Counted from the stretch's first letter, positions 6,707 to 14,689 are shown. The stretch: 26,324 nucleotides of DNA from Alteribacillus sp041949975 (GCF_041949975.1 NZ_JBHFQG010000042.1:1-26324), one strand, 5' to 3'. Numbers and translations: made by a program. The notes: a model not told the origin generated them from the letters alone.

Positions 6707-6838
6707 ATGGTTATTCATTCATTTTTAGTTGGAGGGAAATAATAAAATAAAACGAATAATGATGCTTCATTGGTGGTATGAAGATACTATATAATGTATA
6801 TAGAAGTCACACAAGTTTAGAAGGAAGGTGCAGAAGTT

Positions 6839-7279
6839 ATGGAAGAAAAGCAATCGCGTTCGCGTCTGGGGCTTAAAATTGGTTTAGCAGTCGGAGGAGC
6901 TTCTGCTTTAGTGATAGTTGGAAACCGGCGTACTAGACAGAAAATAATTGACGGTACTAAACAGACTGCCACAGCTATTAATGAAGCAAGTAAGTTTATT
7001 TCCGAGAATAGAGAAGAAATTATCTCTCAAGTAAAAACGGCATCTAACCAATTATCTGATTTATTAAAATCTGCAAATGAAGATATCCAGCTAATATCTG
7101 AAAGAGCAAATCACTTAAAAGAAACGACATTAAACGTAAAAGAAACAACTCAAAAAACAGCTGAAGAACTAAAAGAATTAAAAGAAAAAGAAACAGATAT
7201 AGAAGAAACGAAACAATTAGAGCAAGCAGACAATGTAGAAAGACTTCCGACCAGCCATAATGTTACAAAGGAAATGTAA
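6839..7279 (+). CDS. YtxH-like stress-associated protein (146 aa)
   Basis: A short basic N terminus is followed by a small-residue hydrophobic segment at about 11-27 (LKIGLAVGGASALVIVG) and an RRTRQKI motif. After that comes a long charged helix rich in E, K and T that is probably a coiled coil (about residues 40-125). This layout matches the YtxH family, known in Bacillus as general-stress proteins of unknown function, but similarity is of composition and architecture more than of motifs. The start at 6839 has GAAGGAAGG about 11 nt upstream. A TATAAT at 6790-6795 may be a -10 box, with no good -35. No sigma-B promoter is visible directly upstream. Confidence 0.6.
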   Translation: MEEKQSRSRLGLKIGLAVGGASALVIVGNRRTRQKIIDGTKQTATAINEASKFISENREEIISQVKTASNQLSDLLKSANEDIQLISERANHLKETTLNVKETTQKTAEELKELKEKETDIEETKQLEQADNVERLPTSHNVTKEM

Positions 7280-7285
7280 CATAAA

Positions 7286-7316
7286 GGAGTTGTCTATTAA
7301 GGCAGCTCTTTTTTTA
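7286..7316 (+). terminator. Intrinsic terminator after the YtxH-like gene
   Basis: GAGTTGTC 7287-7294 pairs with GGCAGCTC 7301-7308 (two wobbles) and is followed by a T-run. Confidence 0.8.
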
Positions 7317-7329
7317 TTTTAAAGTATTT

Positions 7330-7356
7330 GTTTAAGTGTCTATGTTAGCGGGGTGG
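7330..7356 (+). promoter_or_regulatory. Candidate sigma-B-type promoter
   Basis: GTTTAA at 7330-7335 matches the sigma-B -35 box exactly. After a 15-bp spacer, GGGTGG at 7351-7356 matches four of six bases of the -10 consensus GGGTAT. It lies about 130 nt before the VLRF1 start. The -10 is imperfect, so this is tentative. Confidence 0.3.
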
Positions 7357-7487
7357 AAAGGTTGAATATTTTTTAACTTTAAGCGATCTAAAAGGCTTTT
7401 CTTTTAAACATTAAGTTTATGTTCTTTTTTTTGAGGAAATATGGTTGATATAACGTTTTGATAAGTCTGCAAAAGGAGGCACTGGTT

Positions 7488-8288
7488 ATGGGATTATTGG
7501 AAGAGTTAAAGAACTATAAAAAACAACATGATGATACAGGTATCCTGACTATTTATTTAAATACTGATTTTGGAGAAGGCAGTCAGCATAAAGGAGAATG
7601 GAAAATCCGCTTAAAAAATGGGCTGAAAAAAATTAAAGAGTACGTAGAAACTAGCGGCACCCAAGAAGAACAAAAAACATTTAAAAAGTTAGCTGATTTA
7701 GCCGATCAGCATATATACGATCAACAAATGAATCTGCAAAAAAGTTATATTTTTATGGCTTCTGCTGATGGGAATTTCCACGTAGAAAGAATTCTTCAGG
7801 TTCCTGTAGAAACTGAATTTCATTGGGAGAAAAAGCCTGTGTTAAATCAGTTAGAAGAGATGCAGTCCAGTTATCCTGCTGCAGGTATCGTCATGGTACA
7901 AAAAAGTGACGTGCATTTTATAGATACAGCACTTGGTGAAATCCGAGAGGAAAAACACTTCAGCTGGGAAGTAGAATCTGAAGATTGGAACCAGTATGAA
8001 GGAAATTCAGCCACAGAACGAATATCCTCTGGTTCTACGCAAGTAGATGAAGTCCAACAGCGATTTGAAGAAAACCGTCAGCGCTGGTACAAAAATTTAG
8101 CTCCTGTTTTGGATAAAGAAGTAAAGAAAAGAAATCAGCAAGGAATTTATCTTGTCGGTAACAAGGAATCCATTCGAGATCTTGAGAAACATCTAGGTGC
8201 AAAAGTGATAGATAGTATTCCTAAAAATTTGACTTCAAAATCTTCTCATGAAGTACTAAACAAAGTCTATGGTGAAAAAGTTCGATAA
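7488..8288 (+). CDS. VLRF1-family aeRF1-type release factor-like protein
   Basis: This 266-residue protein resembles the Bacillus VLRF1 (Vms1-like) group of archaeo-eukaryotic release-factor homologs. These are proposed to act on peptidyl-tRNA at stalled ribosomes; the activity is inferred from the family. Landmarks are LTIYLNTDF (20-28), KGEWKIRLKNGLKK (35-48), PVETEFHWEKKPVLNQLE (106-123) and YEGNSATERISSGSTQVDE followed by QRFEENRQRWYKNL. The classical GGQ tripeptide is absent; the equivalent loop appears to be SSGSTQ at 180-185. I chose the ATG at 7488 because AAGGAGG at 7473-7479 lies 8 nt upstream; a TTG at 7458 is open but unsupported. A possible sigma-B promoter lies upstream and a terminator immediately downstream. 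Confidence 0.78.
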   Translation: MGLLEELKNYKKQHDDTGILTIYLNTDFGEGSQHKGEWKIRLKNGLKKIKEYVETSGTQEEQKTFKKLADLADQHIYDQQMNLQKSYIFMASADGNFHVERILQVPVETEFHWEKKPVLNQLEEMQSSYPAAGIVMVQKSDVHFIDTALGEIREEKHFSWEVESEDWNQYEGNSATERISSGSTQVDEVQQRFEENRQRWYKNLAPVLDKEVKKRNQQGIYLVGNKESIRDLEKHLGAKVIDSIPKNLTSKSSHEVLNKVYGEKVR

Positions 8289-8293
8289 ACAAA

Positions 8294-8322
8294 AACCGGG
8301 CAATCTAATGCCTGGTTTTTTT
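8294..8322 (+). terminator. Intrinsic terminator after the VLRF1 gene
   Basis: AACCGGGCA 8294-8302 pairs with TGCCTGGTT 8309-8317 (one G-T wobble) followed by a T-run. Repeat copy C starts immediately after. Confidence 0.88.
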
Positions 8323-8323
8323 A

Positions 8324-8509
8324 TTGTTTAGGAAATTATGTTTTTACAAGTTGTGGATAACTATCTCCATATTGTTTGATCCGCGTCTAGCTTCAGCGCT
8401 CAGCCTCTCGGGGTTAAATAACCTTCAGTCATTAAAGGCAAAGAGCGCCTTTATTGCCTGGAGAACATTTACCTGTCGAGGCTGATCAGGGCGATTGCGC
8501 TTTTGTTCT
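8324..8509. repeat. Interspersed palindromic repeat, copy C
   Basis: Near-identical to copy B at 3687-3871 in the same orientation, again starting directly at the end of a terminator T-run. Three of the substitutions weaken the central hairpin that is almost perfect in B. With the terminator it explains the first half of the 411-nt gap before the OsmC gene. In the remaining stretch (8510-8699) I see only an AT-rich region and a weak GCTTTT/AAAAGC pair near 8530-8552. Confidence 0.88.
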
Positions 8510-8699
8510 TAATAAAAACATAAACAGCAGCTTTTCTGTGACTAAAAAAAGCAGAATACAATAAAAAATTTAATTAATCTGTTACTATTGAAAGAAAGTG
8601 CAATGGAAATAAATTATTTTTAATCGTTCCCTTGACGTATCTGTTTCATTTTCTTAAAAATAGAGGGAGTTAATTCAAAGCAGAGGAGAGAACACATAT

Positions 8700-9080
8700 A
8701 TGGAATTTTCTATGAAAGAACATGGTTTTTCTACAGATACAGAGTTTGGCAGTCTAGATATTTCTTCAAATGCTGAATATGGTTTCAGACCTTATCAATT
8801 GCTTGTTTCTTCGGTAGCAGTATGCAGCGGTGGCGTACTAAGAAAAGTAATGGAGAAACGAAGACAATCCGTTAGAGATATTAAAATAAATGCAGACGTG
8901 AAAAGAAGCGGAAAGGGAGCTGATGAAATACAGGAAATCCATCTTCATTTTATTATTGAGGCTGAAAATGTAACAGAAGATCAAATGAAAAAAAATATGG
9001 AATGGACGAAAAAAAATTGTTCGATGGTACAGTCCGTAAAGGACAGCATTCATATTACAGAAACTTTTGAATTAAAATAG
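8700..9080 (+). CDS. OsmC/Ohr-family peroxidase-like protein (126 aa)
   Basis: OsmC-family proteins reduce organic hydroperoxides with a pair of cysteines. Here they are C42 in SSVAVCSGGVLRKVMEKR and C107 in KKNCSMVQSVKDSI, placed as expected on the two conserved helices. The preceding PYQLLVSS matches the usual P-x-E/Q-LL segment. The 126-residue length fits the short YhfA-like subgroup. Substrate is unknown. GAGGAGAG lies about 9 nt before the ATG at 8700. No terminator separates it from the MATE gene 64 nt downstream, so the two could be cotranscribed. Confidence 0.85.
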   Translation: MEFSMKEHGFSTDTEFGSLDISSNAEYGFRPYQLLVSSVAVCSGGVLRKVMEKRRQSVRDIKINADVKRSGKGADEIQEIHLHFIIEAENVTEDQMKKNMEWTKKNCSMVQSVKDSIHITETFELK

Positions 9081-9143
9081 TTATATTATGGAAGAAAATG
9101 TTTAAAGATAACAGCGCAATGAGTTAGAACAGGGGAGAAAAAG

Positions 9144-10526
9144 ATGGGAACCGAAAACAAACAAATGGATTTCACAGAAGGAAGCATCATGAGAAAAATG
9201 ATTCTTTTTGCTACTCCCATCTTTTTGGGAAACCTTCTTCAAAGTTCCTATCAAATTATTGACAGTTTGTGGGTAGGTAATCTAATTGGAGCAGATGCCC
9301 TAGGTGCCGTATCTATTTCTGCCACCATTATTTTTACGATACTTTCTTTTATTATAGGTATAAATAGTGCAACCCTGACCGTGCTTTCACAAAGAACAGG
9401 CGCAAATGATAGTGAAGGCTTAACAACATCGCTAAATGCATTTGTATTCGTTTTAGGCACACTTTCGATTTTTTTAGGTGTCGCAGGATATATTTTGTCT
9501 CCGTATATACTCTCATGGATGGGAACCCCAGAAAGCATCTTTCCTATGGCATTAAATTATTTAAGAATAAATTTCATAGGGATCATTTTTTTGTTTGGCT
9601 ATAATTTTATAGGCACTATACTTCGTGCCATCGGAGACAGTAAAACGCCTCTTCGCTTTATTTTTTTAGCGGTGGTACTTAATACAATCCTGGACCCGTT
9701 ATTTATAGCCGGCATGGATCTCGGTATGGAAGGCGCAGCTTATGCCACGGTTGTTTCTCAAGGCAGTGCTTTTCTATTTGGTATTATTTATTCCATAATA
9801 AAAAAGGGTCTTCCATTCACCATTCCAACACCTCCGCCATGGCCAGAATTTAAAAGAATTTTTAAGCTGGGACTGCCTTCGGGATTTTCGATGATGGCTA
9901 TTTCAGGCGGCGTACTTGCTATTATGACAGTCGTTACTTCGTTTGGGGAGACTGTAGTTGCTGGGTATGGTGCGGCACAGCGGATAGACAGTGTGATTAT
10001 GATTCCTGCTACTACATTAGGTTCTGCTATTACCAGTATGGCAGGACAAAATATAGGAGCAGATAAATGGCACCGGGTAAGCGACATTGCCAAAAGCGGT
10101 CTGATATTAATTTTTAGTGTCTCGTTAACAATTGGCCTCTTTGTATTTTTGTCTGCGGGACTGTTAATGCGTATGTTTGTGGAAGATCAGGCAACGATTG
10201 ATTTTGGTGCCGCTTATCTTAGAATGATTGCCTTCTTTTATCCGTTTTTAGGTATTAATTTTGTACTAAATGGAATTGTTCGTTCTTCAGGGGCGATGTT
10301 TCAAGTACTGATTCTTAATATTATTTCTTTCTGGGTGCTGCGCTTTCCACTTGCCTGGGCTTTCTCCTCTCTCTATGAAGAAAATGGTATAGCTATTGGT
10401 ATTGGCCTAAGCTTTGTTGTGAGCAGCATCATAGCTGCAGCTTATTATCGATTGGGAAAATGGAGAGATATTAATATTTTTCATGACGAGAAGAAAGAAA
10501 CAGACAAAACAGGAGGAAATGAATGA
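9144..10526 (+). CDS. MATE-family efflux transporter
   Basis: This 460-residue polytopic protein should export drugs or metabolites in exchange for Na+ or H+. It starts MGTENKQMDFTEGSIMRKMILFATPIFLGNLLQSSYQIIDS..WVGNLIGADALGAVS, the hallmark N-terminal helix pair of MATE proteins of the NorM/DinF-type superfamily. The second half repeats the pattern (KLGLPSGFSMMAISGG and VVAGYGAAQRIDSVIMIPATTLGSAITSMAGQNIGA). Twelve membrane segments are expected. The substrate cannot be predicted. GGGGAG precedes the ATG at 9144. Its TGA overlaps the next gene's ATG (ATGA at 10523-10526), showing translational coupling with the 66-residue protein. Confidence 0.93.
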   Translation: MGTENKQMDFTEGSIMRKMILFATPIFLGNLLQSSYQIIDSLWVGNLIGADALGAVSISATIIFTILSFIIGINSATLTVLSQRTGANDSEGLTTSLNAFVFVLGTLSIFLGVAGYILSPYILSWMGTPESIFPMALNYLRINFIGIIFLFGYNFIGTILRAIGDSKTPLRFIFLAVVLNTILDPLFIAGMDLGMEGAAYATVVSQGSAFLFGIIYSIIKKGLPFTIPTPPPWPEFKRIFKLGLPSGFSMMAISGGVLAIMTVVTSFGETVVAGYGAAQRIDSVIMIPATTLGSAITSMAGQNIGADKWHRVSDIAKSGLILIFSVSLTIGLFVFLSAGLLMRMFVEDQATIDFGAAYLRMIAFFYPFLGINFVLNGIVRSSGAMFQVLILNIISFWVLRFPLAWAFSSLYEENGIAIGIGLSFVVSSIIAAAYYRLGKWRDINIFHDEKKETDKTGGNE

Positions 10527-10723
10527 GCAGCCCGGTACATGAACAAAAACGGCAATTACAATACTTAAAACAGCGAGTTCGTTTAATTCAAGAAATGATA
10601 GAACAGATGGAACAAGCAGAATCCCATGATCGAACTGAGTTAAAAAGGCTTGATGAGATGTTGGCACAAATAAGACGGAAAATAACCCAATTTAAACAAG
10701 ACTGGGATGGAGAGGAGAGGTAG
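10523..10723 (+). CDS. Hypothetical coiled-coil protein (66 aa)
   Basis: The sequence is almost wholly helical and charged, with heptad spacing (QYLKQRVRLIQEMIEQMEQA ... LKRLDEMLAQIRRKITQF). No family is recognised. GGAGG at 10512-10516 lies 6 nt before the ATG, which overlaps the MATE stop by four bases. The phosphatase start follows its TAG by 4 nt. This tight packing supports it as a real gene within a three-gene operon, but gives no function beyond possible interaction with its neighbours. Confidence 0.7.
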   Translation: MSSPVHEQKRQLQYLKQRVRLIQEMIEQMEQAESHDRTELKRLDEMLAQIRRKITQFKQDWDGEER

Positions 10724-10727
10724 CGGT

Positions 10728-11348
10728 ATGGAAATTTACTTGATCAGGCATGGAGAATCTGAAGGAAATAGAGCTGCTAAATTACAAGGCTGTGAAGACT
10801 TCGCTCTTACTCTGAAAGGAAAAAGGCAAGCAATGAAGCTAGGGGAATATCTTTCTGAAGTTGAACTTGATTACCTATACAGCAGTGACCTGGCTAGATC
10901 ATATGAAACCGCAAAAGCTATTGAAAAGCATCAATCCGTCCAAATTAAGGCTTCTAAAGATTTCCGGGAAATAAATTTAGGTCCGCTGCAAGGCAAAACA
11001 AGAGAACAAATATATGAAGAATATCCAGAAGTAAAAAATAAAAATTTACTTCAGTCTGGACTTAGCGGAACAGAGACAGATGAACAAATAACAGCAAGGT
11101 GCAGGCATTTGTATAAAATATTAACGGAAGTAAAAGAAAATGAGAAAGCTGCTGTAGTTTCGCACGGAGGGTTTCTGACTATCTTCTTAATGTATTTACT
11201 GGCTGGGGAACAATGGAATAAACTTCACCGTCCTTTTCGCCTAAACAATACTGGAGTGTCCAAATTAAGCTGGAAAGGTGATAAACTTTCTATTCATTAC
11301 ATAAATCAGTATCATCATCTAGAAGACAATAGAATCATGAATTATTGA
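10728..11348 (+). CDS. Histidine phosphatase family protein (phosphoglycerate mutase-like)
   Basis: This 206-residue enzyme has the signature LIRHGESEGN with the phospho-accepting histidine H8. R7, R57 (LARSYETA), E81 (REINLGPLQG) and the second histidine H146 in VVSHGGFL complete the active site. The family includes phosphoglycerate mutases and broad phosphatases such as PhoE and alpha-ribazole phosphatase; which one this is cannot be told here. I chose the ATG at 10728: GAGGAGAGG at 10712-10720 is 7 nt upstream, and the conserved beta strand starts there. An in-frame ATG at 10707 would overlap the preceding gene. It is the last gene of the MATE unit, followed by a repeat element. Confidence 0.88.
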   Translation: MEIYLIRHGESEGNRAAKLQGCEDFALTLKGKRQAMKLGEYLSEVELDYLYSSDLARSYETAKAIEKHQSVQIKASKDFREINLGPLQGKTREQIYEEYPEVKNKNLLQSGLSGTETDEQITARCRHLYKILTEVKENEKAAVVSHGGFLTIFLMYLLAGEQWNKLHRPFRLNNTGVSKLSWKGDKLSIHYINQYHHLEDNRIMNY

Positions 11349-11356
11349 ATAGAGAT

Positions 11357-11611
11357 GGGGCTGTCTCAAAAGGTTAGTTGGTCATATAGCAACTGGAATA
11401 TGCGAGAACTTCGCGTCGGGAAAAAGGGCAGTGTGAAGACCCCGCAGTGAGCGGTTTTTGCTCACGAGGAGGCTGAGCCGTCCCCCGCGGCAAAGAAGAC
11501 ACTACGAGAACGAGCAAAGAGAGTTGGAGTAGATGTCGCACTTGTGCCCTGAGGGTGAAAGCGAGTATATTCCATTTGCGTTTGCCGAGAACTGACTTAT
11601 GAGACAACTCC
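11357..11611. repeat. MITE-like palindromic element (about 255 bp)
   Basis: The ends are imperfect inverted repeats: GGGGCTGTCTCA at 11357-11368 and TGAGACAACTCC at 11600-11611 (10 of 12 matches, extending further with gaps). Subterminal GGAATAT and ATATTCC also pair. The GC-rich core has a GTGAGC/GCTCAC hairpin at about 11447-11465 and a CCGCGG motif, unlike the AT-rich surroundings. The termini resemble those of IS1182-type elements in Bacillales, but it holds no transposase, so it is probably non-autonomous. It fills the 273-nt gap between two convergent genes and may double as their terminator. Confidence 0.7.
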
Positions 11612-11621
11612 ATTCTTACTT

Positions 11622-13154
11622 TTACCCGTTATATTCAATTGGAGAACCTGGGCCAAGGTCTATTCCGAAAGCCATCCATACAATTAACATTAATGTCCAT
11701 GTGATCATGAAAATAATAGAGTAAGGCAGCATGACAGAAATCAAAGATCCAATTCCCATCTTTTTATCATACTTTTGAGCGAATGCAATAATAATTGCAA
11801 AGTAAGTCATTAACGGTGTAATAATATTTGTAGTGGAGTCAGCCACACGATAAGCCATTTGAGTAAGTTCAGGTGAATAACCCTGCAGCATCATAATTGG
11901 TACAAATACTGGTGCCATGATCGCCCATTTAGCTGATGCACTTCCGATAAATAAGTTAATAAAACCAGTAATAATAACAAATGCTATGATTAAAGGAATT
12001 CCACTTAGGTTAATAGCGTCAAGAAATTCTGCGCCATATACACCGAGCAAAAGCCCCATATTTGTTTCATTGAAATAGGCGACAAATTGACCAGCTGTAA
12101 ACGCAAGAACGATAAACATTCCCATGGATGACATCGTTTCTGAAAGCTGGTTTGCAACATCTTTGTCGTTTCTAATAGATTTTGTCACGATACCATATAC
12201 TAAACCAGGCACAAAGAACATAATGAGTATTACAACTACTAATGAGTTCATAAATGGCGATTGTACAATAGCCCCGTCTTCCCCGCGTAAAGGGGCATTG
12301 GCAGGAACAATTAATAAAGATAGTAAAATCGCCGTAACAAGAGTAGAGACTCCAGCCCAGAGCATGCCTTTTTTCTCTTGTGAAGTAATTTCCTGCAGTT
12401 CTTCTGAGTAATCTCCTTTATAAGCTCCGAGCCTCGGCTCAACAATCTTTTCACTTACCAATGTTCCAACAATCGTTAAAAAGAAAGTGGATACAATGAT
12501 GAAGTAATAGTTCATTGCATTGTTCATACCCTCTGCGTATGCAGCATCAATTGTAGCGGCCGCTTGCATTGTTAATTCTCCAAGCATAGGGTCTGTAGCT
12601 GAAAGAAGTAAGTTGGCGCTGAATCCAGCAGATACTCCAGCAAAAGCTGCAGCAAGTCCAGCAAGAGGGTGTCTTCCTAATGCTGCAAAGAGCATCGCAC
12701 CGAGGGGTGGAAGCACGACATAGCCTGCATCAGAAGCAACACTTGACATGATACCTGCAAACACCAAGCCGCCTGTAAGAAGGAACTTAGGTACTGATAA
12801 AACAAAACTACGCAGTAAAACACTAATAAGGCCAGTGCGCTCAGCAATACCGATTCCAATCATCGTTGCAAGAACGACTCCGAGCGGTGCAAAGTTAATA
12901 AAATTCTCAACCATACTTGTGAACATGTATTCAATGCCTTCATTTGAAAGGAGGTTAGTGACAGTAAGCATTTCCCCTTCTTCTGCCGGATCTTCCACTT
13001 GTAAGCCAGCATTAGATAGAATAGCAGAAGCAATAACGACAAGGATAGCTAAGATAGCAAATAAAGTAATTGGGTGAGGCAGTTTGTTCCCTACCTTTTC
13101 TATAATGTCCAGTGATCTTTGGACAACCCCCTGCTTTTCATTTTGATCAGCCAT
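11622..13154 (-). CDS. AbgT-family transporter (p-aminobenzoyl-glutamate/antimetabolite type)
   Basis: This is a 510-residue integral membrane protein. AbgT-family members import p-aminobenzoyl-glutamate or export sulfonamide-type antimetabolites. Hallmarks are IEKVGNKLPHPITLF near the N terminus, MSSVASDAGYVVLPPLGA at 136-153 and GVSAGFSANLLLSATDPM at 173-190. A second-half segment IGSASAKWAIMAPVFVPIMM follows, and then VADSTTNIITPLM. The start ATG at 13154 has AAAAGGGGG upstream. A TATAAT on the minus strand at 13210-13205 could be its -10 box with a poor -35. A cre-like palindrome lies about 185 bp upstream. No partner peptidase gene is adjacent, so substrate remains open. Confidence 0.92.
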   Translation of the reverse strand: MADQNEKQGVVQRSLDIIEKVGNKLPHPITLFAILAILVVIASAILSNAGLQVEDPAEEGEMLTVTNLLSNEGIEYMFTSMVENFINFAPLGVVLATMIGIGIAERTGLISVLLRSFVLSVPKFLLTGGLVFAGIMSSVASDAGYVVLPPLGAMLFAALGRHPLAGLAAAFAGVSAGFSANLLLSATDPMLGELTMQAAATIDAAYAEGMNNAMNYYFIIVSTFFLTIVGTLVSEKIVEPRLGAYKGDYSEELQEITSQEKKGMLWAGVSTLVTAILLSLLIVPANAPLRGEDGAIVQSPFMNSLVVVILIMFFVPGLVYGIVTKSIRNDKDVANQLSETMSSMGMFIVLAFTAGQFVAYFNETNMGLLLGVYGAEFLDAINLSGIPLIIAFVIITGFINLFIGSASAKWAIMAPVFVPIMMLQGYSPELTQMAYRVADSTTNIITPLMTYFAIIIAFAQKYDKKMGIGSLISVMLPYSIIFMITWTLMLIVWMAFGIDLGPGSPIEYNG

Positions 13155-13338
13155 AATGTATTTCCCCCTTTTGAAAATTTTGACGACAGATAAAACTGAA
13201 AATAATTATACCAAGATATTATTATAAATATAAAATATTATAATTGAAATACTTTTACTTTGAATTTTAATCTTTTTAATTGCAAATTAATTACAATATT
13301 TATGAAAAATTTAATTTAATAAAACACTCCTTTTACCA

Positions 13339-13355
13339 TTGTAAGCGCTTATCAA
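13339..13355. promoter_or_regulatory. Possible cre-like palindrome between abgT-type gene and pdaA
   Basis: TTGTAAGCGCTTATCAA contains the cre core AAGCGCTT. In the minus reading, 12 of 14 positions fit the cre consensus. It lies between divergent genes in an otherwise very AT-rich stretch of 365 nt (13155-13519). If functional it more likely concerns the transporter gene than pdaA. Confidence 0.35.
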
Positions 13356-13462
13356 TTGTTATTTGTACCATTAATTATTTAGAAATGAAACCCTTTTAAG
13401 GCAAAAAAATTTTCTGATATAAAATATGATGAAAACTAATATAACAACAAAAGGAATTATTT

Positions 13463-13492
13463 TGTATAGAGCAATTATTAATGCGAAAACTA
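13463..13492 (+). promoter_or_regulatory. Possible sigma-G promoter of pdaA
   Basis: TGTATA at 13463-13468, a 17-bp spacer, then AAAACTA at 13486-13492, which fits five of seven bases of the forespore -10 CATNCTA. The predicted leader is about 20 nt. pdaA is forespore-expressed in Bacillus subtilis, which makes the placement sensible but not proven. Confidence 0.3.
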
Positions 13493-13519
13493 ACAAATAA
13501 AAAATCGGAGGAGTGTCTT

Positions 13520-14290
13520 GTGAAGCGTATTGTTTTTATTTTCTTATTTCTCGTCTTGACTATGACTTTTTCGTTGGAAAATGTTTTAGGGGAAGAAATA
13601 TACAGGTGGAATTTTAAGCCTGCTAAAAATAACCAACCATCAGATACAGAAGAAATTTATAAAGAAATGCTCAATAAATATGGTGGTTTTTTCATTGGAG
13701 ATCCTAATAGTAAATCATTATATCTAACATTCGATAATGGTTATGAAAATGGGTATACTGCTGATATACTCGATGTTTTAAAAGAAAAGAATGTCCCAGC
13801 AGCTTTTTTTGTAACTGGTCATTATTTGAAATCTGCTCCTGAATTAGTTAAGAGAATGAAAGAAGAAGGCCACGTTGTAGGCAATCATTCATGGCATCAT
13901 CCAAGCTTGCCGGAAATAAGCAATAAACGTTTGGAAGAAGAACTCGGTAAAGTTAAAGAAGAATATGAACGGATTACTGGTGAAAAAGATATGATATATT
14001 TAAGACCGCCGCAAGGGACTTTTAATGAAAGATCTTTGGCTCAAACACAACAATTGGGATATATTAATGTATTTTGGTCGTTTGCTTATGTGGATTGGGA
14101 AACTAATGGACAAAAAGGACCCGGCCATGCTTATAACAGCATCATGCGAAGGATCCACCCTGGAGCGGTTATGCTTTTACATTCGGTATCTGAAGATAAT
14201 GCCGAAGCTTTAGAAAAAGTAATTGATGAATGTCAAAGCGAGGGCTATACTTTTAAAAGTCTGGATGAATTAGTGTTAAATATTCCTTAA
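13520..14290 (+). CDS. pdaA: Delta-lactam-biosynthetic peptidoglycan deacetylase PdaA
   Basis: PdaA removes the acetyl group from muramic acid during spore cortex synthesis, a step needed for the muramic delta-lactam and germination. The 256-residue protein has a signal sequence (about 1-24, MKRIVFIFLFLVLTMTFS...LG) and a NodB domain. Its metal site reads TFDNGYENGYT (D72, with N73 in the second position, as is normal for PdaA) and H123/H127 in GNHSWHHP. R162 lies in YLRPPQGTF and H221 in LLHSVSEDNAEAL. I chose GTG at 13520 because GGAGGAG at 13507-13513 is 6 nt upstream and the signal peptide begins there; the ATG at 13481 would add a charged leader. It is a single gene with its own terminator. 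It is good evidence for a spore former. Confidence 0.92.
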   Translation: MKRIVFIFLFLVLTMTFSLENVLGEEIYRWNFKPAKNNQPSDTEEIYKEMLNKYGGFFIGDPNSKSLYLTFDNGYENGYTADILDVLKEKNVPAAFFVTGHYLKSAPELVKRMKEEGHVVGNHSWHHPSLPEISNKRLEEELGKVKEEYERITGEKDMIYLRPPQGTFNERSLAQTQQLGYINVFWSFAYVDWETNGQKGPGHAYNSIMRRIHPGAVMLLHSVSEDNAEALEKVIDECQSEGYTFKSLDELVLNIP

Positions 14291-14301
14291 ATAACAGCAA
14301 A

Positions 14302-14331
14302 AGGACGGAAGCTCATTACTGCTTCCGTCCT
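14302..14331. terminator. Bidirectional terminator between pdaA and the GAF gene
   Basis: AGGACGGAAGC 14302-14312 and GCTTCCGTCCT 14321-14331 make a perfect 11-bp stem with an 8-nt loop between convergent genes. T and A richness on the flanks is modest. Confidence 0.8.
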
Positions 14332-14347
14332 AAGTATGTGTAAGGAC

Positions 14348-14689
14348 TTATGTAAAAAGTTTACCTAATTCAGAGGCAACTGTTTCTAAGGTAGAAACAT
14401 CTGTTACATCAAATACAATCCATTGTTTGCTTTTCACTACTAATACACCAATTTCATTCTTTTGATTTTTTATCGGAAAAGCAAGCTGGCTTTGTATGTT
14501 TTCTCCCTCACTGGCCGAAGCATGGAGGCGGGATTCGTCTTTTTCATGTAAGTAAATTCCTGCCCAATTAATATAATCCACTTTTTCACACAAAGTATTT
14601 ACAGTTTGGTTTAAAGTGTTGGAAATAGTGTTTGATCGATATGCAGAAGCCAATATGTGAATGGAAGCTAGGTCTGTGGCTATAGACAA
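14348..14689 (-). CDS. Short GAF-domain protein (113 aa)
   Basis: The pattern WAGIYLHEKDESRLHASASEGENIQSQLAFPIKN and then EIGVLVVKSKQWIVFDVTDVSTLETVASELGKL is a compact GAF fold, as in YtsP and free-methionine-R-sulfoxide reductases. It is shorter than those (about 150-160 residues) and has only one cysteine, C34, so the reductase cysteines are missing. A catalytic role is unlikely, and ligand sensing or a relic is more plausible. The start is a TTG at 14689 with AAGGAGGA directly upstream. It diverges from the AlkA-type gene across about 120 nt. Family assignment is reasonable; function is unknown. Confidence 0.65.
   Translation of the reverse strand: MSIATDLASIHILASAYRSNTISNTLNQTVNTLCEKVDYINWAGIYLHEKDESRLHASASEGENIQSQLAFPIKNQKNEIGVLVVKSKQWIVFDVTDVSTLETVASELGKLFT

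Noticed and set aside
11374..11613. Minus-strand 79-residue ORF
   Set aside because: It lies wholly within the palindromic MITE-like element; no binding site and low-complexity translation.
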